From the NCBI GenBank assembly GCA_035532755.1, contig DATKQI010000119.1:1-27503 (forward strand): a stretch of 27,503 nt of DNA, written 5' to 3'. The translations under genes and the position numbers were made by a program. Source of the stretch: DATKQI01 sp035532755. Lineage in GTDB: Bacteria > Pseudomonadota > Alphaproteobacteria > Acetobacterales > Acetobacteraceae. The notes below the pieces were generated by a model. The model had not been told where the DNA came from. It saw only the letters and a list, made by a program, of their open reading frames with translations, and searched no databases. Below are positions 24,546 to 27,503 of this stretch, piece after piece (position 1 is the stretch's first letter; each line of letters starts with the position of its first letter).

Positions 24546-27235
24546 CCCAATCCCCTCCCCCGCCCGGCGGCCTGTTCGATACCGCGGAAGGACGTCGCCT
24601 GGCACAAGCGGACAGTTCCGGCTGGCGGCAATGGGGACCATATCTCAGTGAGCGGCAGTGGGGCACGGTGCGGGAGGATTATAGCGAAGGCGGAACGGCC
24701 TGGGATTACTTCCCGCACGATCACGCACGCAGCCGCGCCTATCGCTGGGGGGAAGACGGCATTGCCGGTTTCGGCGACGACCAGCTCAACTGGTGCATGG
24801 GACTTGCGTTATGGAACGGCAAGGACCCGATCCTGAAGGAGCGCCTGTTTGGCCTCAACAACGCGGAGGGCAACCACGGCGAGGACGTGAAGGAGCTGTA
24901 TTTCTATCTCGATGGCACGCCGACCCATTCCTACATGCGCATGCTGTACAAATACCCCCATGCGGCGTTCCCCTACGATCATCTGCGGGAAGAAAACGGC
25001 CGTCGCGACCAGAACCAGCCGGAATTCGAGATTCTCGACACCGGCGTGTTCGAAGCCAACAGATATTTCGATGTGACCATCGAGTATGCGAAGGCCGCGG
25101 CGGATGACATCCTGATGTGCATCACCGTGCGCAACCGGGCGGACGAACCGGCGATGCTTCATGTTCTGCCCCAGCTTTGGGCGCGCAATATCTGGTCCTG
25201 GACCGAAGGGGCCACGCGGCCAAGCCTGCGGCTGGAAGGCGGCGGAGTTGAGGCGCAGCACCCCACCATGCCGCCATCGCGCCTGGCGGCCGATCAGCCC
25301 GTTGAATGGCTGTTTTGCGAGAACGAGACAAACGCGAGCCGGCTGTTCGGAGTGGAAGCTGCCGGCCCCTTCAAGGATGGAATCAACGATTACATCGTCT
25401 CGGGTAAGGAAGAGGCAATCCGACGGGACAAAGGCACAAGATGCGCAGCCCATATGCGCCTCGATCTTCCGGCGAAGGGTCGTGCCACCCTGCGCCTCCG
25501 GCTGCGTCCGGAAGGTGCGGCGGGATCGCCGTTCAGCCAGTTCGATGCGATCATGGCCGAGCGCCTCGCGGAAGCGGATGCGTTCTACGCCGTGCTGCAG
25601 AAGGATATGCCGAATGCGGATGCGCGGCTGGTGCAACGCCAAGCACTGGCGGGCATGCTTTGGTCCAAACAGTTTTATTGCTTCGACGTCCGCCGCTGGC
25701 TTGAAGGTGACCCGACCCAGCCGCCACCGCCGCCGGCGCGTCGCCAGGGGCGGGATGTCGATTGGCAGCACCTGAACAATGCCGACATCGTCTCGATGCC
25801 GGACAAATGGGAATATCCGTGGTACGCATCGTGGGATCTCGCCTTCCACGCCGTCACGTTCGCGCTGATCGATCCGGATTTCGCGAAGTCCCAGATTCTG
25901 CTGCTGCTCCGTGACCGGTACATGCACCCCAACGGCCAGAAGCCCGCGTACGAATGGGCATTCGGAGATGTAAACCCGCCGGTTCATGCCTGGGCCGCGT
26001 GGCGCATCTATCAGATGGACAAGGTCCTGATGGGGCGTGGGGACCATGATTTTCTCCGCCGCGTGCTCCACAAGCTGTTGCTGAATTTCGGCTGGTGGGT
26101 CAACCGCAAGGACGAGCAGAACCGGAATATCTTCCAGGGCGGCTTCCTTGGTCTGGACAATATCGAGATATTCGACCGCTCAGCCCCGCTGCCGACCGGC
26201 GGCAGCCTCTCCCAGGCCGATGGCACCGCCTGGATGGCCGGCTTCGCGCTCGACATGATGCGGATATCCCTGGAGTTGGCGATGGAGGAAAAATCCTATC
26301 AGGACATCGCGGTGAAGTTCTTTGAACACTTCCTCTACATCACTGAAGCCATGAGCCAGGCCGGCAGCGGCAAGGGTTTGTGGGACGATCAGGACGCGTT
26401 CTTCTACGACATGCTGAGCCTGCCGGACGGACAGACCGTGCCGCTGCGTGTGCGCTCGCTCGTCGGACTGATCCCGCTGTTTGCCGTGCATGTCCTGGAA
26501 CCCGAGATGCTGGACGGCTTGCCGGAATTCGCCGAACGGCTGGACTGGTTCCTGGAACACAGACCGGACCTCGCAAGCCTGATCTCCCATTGGAACGATC
26601 CTGGGCATGGTGAACGCCGCCTGCTCTCATTGCTGCGTACCCACCGCACGAGATGTCTGTTGAACCGCATGCTCGATCCCGAGGAGTTTCTTTCCGATCA
26701 CGGCATACGGGCGGTGTCCAGATATCATGATGCGAACCCTTACATCTTCCGCCACAACGGGGAATCATTCGGCATTCACTACCTGCCTGGTGAATCCGAT
26801 TCACGGTTGTTCGGCGGCAATTCGAACTGGCGCGGCCCGGTATGGATGCCCATCAACTATCTGCTGGTCGAGGCGCTTTTTGAGTACCAGCGCTTCTACG
26901 GCGACGGGCTCAAGGTCGAGTACCCCACGGGTTCCGGCAACCAGGTTCCGCTGCGCATTGTCGCGCAGGCCCTGGCGGAACGGCTCGCCGGCCTGTCACT
27001 GAAGGGCACGGATGGCAAACGCCCGGTCATGGCCGCCTATCCCGCGCTGCAGGATGATCCAGATTCACAGGACCTGGTTCTGTTCCACGAATATTATCAT
27101 GGAGACACCGGCCGTGGCGTCGGCGCATCGCATCAGACCGGGTGGAGCGGCCTCGTTGCCTTGCTGTTGCAGCCGCGTGTAGAGGCTGCACAAACCTGCA
27201 ACGTGCCAGCCGCAAGCCCCCCGCCCGCACCCTGA
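24542..27235 (+). CDS. GH63-type glucosidase (about 900-residue bacterial family)
   Basis: An 897-residue predicted cytoplasmic glycoside hydrolase. The N-terminal half (WGPYLSERQWGTVREDYS, TAWDYFPHDHARSRAYRWGEDG, LKERLFGLNNAEGNHGEDVKE) is a beta-sandwich typical of this family. The C-terminal (alpha/alpha)6 barrel has WEYPWYASWDLAFH with likely general acid D432, and FHEYYHGDTGRGVGASHQTGWSG with likely catalytic base E850, by analogy with GH63 enzymes. SFGIHYLPGESDSRLFGGNSNWRGPVWMP is a further family hallmark. The ATG at 24542 overlaps the debranching gene's stop; a longer frame from 24470 is less likely. No signal peptide is visible. The natural substrate of these large bacterial GH63 proteins is not settled; an alpha-glucoside is expected from its partner gene. 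Confidence 0.88.
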   Translation: MTQSPPPPGGLFDTAEGRRLAQADSSGWRQWGPYLSERQWGTVREDYSEGGTAWDYFPHDHARSRAYRWGEDGIAGFGDDQLNWCMGLALWNGKDPILKERLFGLNNAEGNHGEDVKELYFYLDGTPTHSYMRMLYKYPHAAFPYDHLREENGRRDQNQPEFEILDTGVFEANRYFDVTIEYAKAAADDILMCITVRNRADEPAMLHVLPQLWARNIWSWTEGATRPSLRLEGGGVEAQHPTMPPSRLAADQPVEWLFCENETNASRLFGVEAAGPFKDGINDYIVSGKEEAIRRDKGTRCAAHMRLDLPAKGRATLRLRLRPEGAAGSPFSQFDAIMAERLAEADAFYAVLQKDMPNADARLVQRQALAGMLWSKQFYCFDVRRWLEGDPTQPPPPPARRQGRDVDWQHLNNADIVSMPDKWEYPWYASWDLAFHAVTFALIDPDFAKSQILLLLRDRYMHPNGQKPAYEWAFGDVNPPVHAWAAWRIYQMDKVLMGRGDHDFLRRVLHKLLLNFGWWVNRKDEQNRNIFQGGFLGLDNIEIFDRSAPLPTGGSLSQADGTAWMAGFALDMMRISLELAMEEKSYQDIAVKFFEHFLYITEAMSQAGSGKGLWDDQDAFFYDMLSLPDGQTVPLRVRSLVGLIPLFAVHVLEPEMLDGLPEFAERLDWFLEHRPDLASLISHWNDPGHGERRLLSLLRTHRTRCLLNRMLDPEEFLSDHGIRAVSRYHDANPYIFRHNGESFGIHYLPGESDSRLFGGNSNWRGPVWMPINYLLVEALFEYQRFYGDGLKVEYPTGSGNQVPLRIVAQALAERLAGLSLKGTDGKRPVMAAYPALQDDPDSQDLVLFHEYYHGDTGRGVGASHQTGWSGLVALLLQPRVEAAQTCNVPAASPPPAP

Positions 27236-27503
27236 ACGGGGTTGGCCAACGTCTGGTTCATGCACAAGAAAGATCAGCGCATAATCAGTACAAAATTAAA
27301 ATGATTGCGGTCTGCAATAGAAAAAGTTTAACAACCGCGAATATAACGAGGTTTTACAATCAATAAATGCATAATTGAGAAGCCGCCCGCAATACGTGCA
27401 TTTTCTGAATATGGAATAGCGCAATTCATTTTTCTGTGCCTGATCCAAAGCCTGCTGTTCTTCGTATCTGGAACCATTGGCGCCTTGAATCGTCATTCTT
27501 GTT
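27236..27503. other. AT-rich right end without a convincing gene
   Basis: Base composition changes abruptly about 30 bases after the GH63 stop, from GC-rich coding to AT-rich sequence with runs such as AAAATTAAAA and TTTTACAATCAATAAATG. This may be a long regulatory region for a gene beyond the window, or the edge of foreign DNA. A 67-codon open frame (27296-27496, minus strand, ATG at 27496) is possible but has no recognisable domain. A dyad, ATTGC-5 nt-GCAAT at 27304-27318, could be a protein binding site. No terminator with a T-tract was found after the GH63 gene; GTTGGCCAAC at 27241-27250 is only a perfect palindrome. Confidence 0.5.
27296..27496 (-). CDS. Doubtful small hypothetical protein in AT-rich DNA
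   Basis: An open frame of 66 residues starting at the ATG at 27496. The first half is hydrophilic (SRYEEQQALDQAQKNELR). The second half has four cysteines (FRKCTYCGRLL, FIDCKTS, FFYCRPQ), with one C-x-x-C pair. Codon use differs strongly from all other genes here because the region is AT-rich. Its ribosome binding site would lie at or beyond the window edge and cannot be judged. It may be a chance frame; I list it because nothing else occupies this stretch. Confidence 0.15.
   Translation of the reverse strand: MTIQGANGSRYEEQQALDQAQKNELRYSIFRKCTYCGRLLNYAFIDCKTSLYSRLLNFFYCRPQSF

Noticed and set aside
27241..27250. GTTGGCCAAC palindrome after the GH63 gene as a terminator
   Set aside because: It is a perfect 10-bp palindrome but has no loop or T-tract; it could be chance or a binding site.
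1..27503. CRISPR arrays, tRNA/rRNA genes, insertion sequences, prophage or toxin-antitoxin genes
   Set aside because: No regularly spaced repeats, no RNA-gene consensus segments, no transposase or integrase motifs and no terminal inverted repeats were seen.

Overview
The window looks like chromosomal DNA from a high-GC Gram-negative bacterium, most likely an alphaproteobacterium. Acetobacteraceae or another Rhodospirillales group would fit, but this is judged only from protein style and GC-rich codon use and is not proven. It is almost fully coding, with short spacers, ATGA/GTGA-type overlaps and two TTG starts. No tRNA, rRNA, CRISPR array, transposase or phage gene was seen.

Layout. (1) 1-899: a class I SAM-dependent methyltransferase followed by a two-helix mini membrane protein, then a spacer holding a PAKAGIQ-type dispersed repeat. 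(2) 1120-7055, minus strand: a complete branched-chain amino acid/amide (HAAT, Liv-type) ABC importer operon, transcribed as livG-livF-SBP-SBP-livH-livM. It has two tandem paralogous Tat-type binding proteins. (3) 7167-8482, plus strand, divergent from the importer: an overlapping MaoC-like hydratase and CitE-like CoA-ester lyase. Such pairs act on small branched dicarboxylyl-CoA esters. (4) 8657-17695: a four-gene tripartite efflux operon made of an outer-membrane lipoprotein, a periplasmic adaptor and two different RND pumps of the MdtB/MdtC kind. (5) 17865-22514: a second HAAT importer (SBP, livH, livM) whose two ATPases are fused into one 490-residue protein. (6) 22563-27235: a glycogen-debranching-type amylo-alpha-1,6-glucosidase overlapping a large GH63-type glucosidase. 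(7) 27236-27503: a markedly AT-rich end with no convincing gene.

How the parts work together. Each importer is complete: a periplasmic receptor, two permeases, and two ATPase domains. In both operons a strong RNA stem-loop lies just after the binding-protein gene and before livH, which would suit excess production of the receptor over the membrane parts. The MaoC/CitE pair may degrade what the first importer brings in. The RND operon encodes everything needed to span both membranes. The two glucosidases would act together on alpha-glucans.

Most notable points: the fused LivG-LivF ATPase, in which the altered signature motif of the first half and the missing H-loop histidine of the second half fall in the same composite ATP site; a 132-bp near-identical block shared by the tandem binding proteins; possible competing RNA structures ahead of the first livH; and the association of an amino-acid-type importer with alpha-glucan hydrolases. 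None of these amounts to a demonstrably new system from sequence alone.
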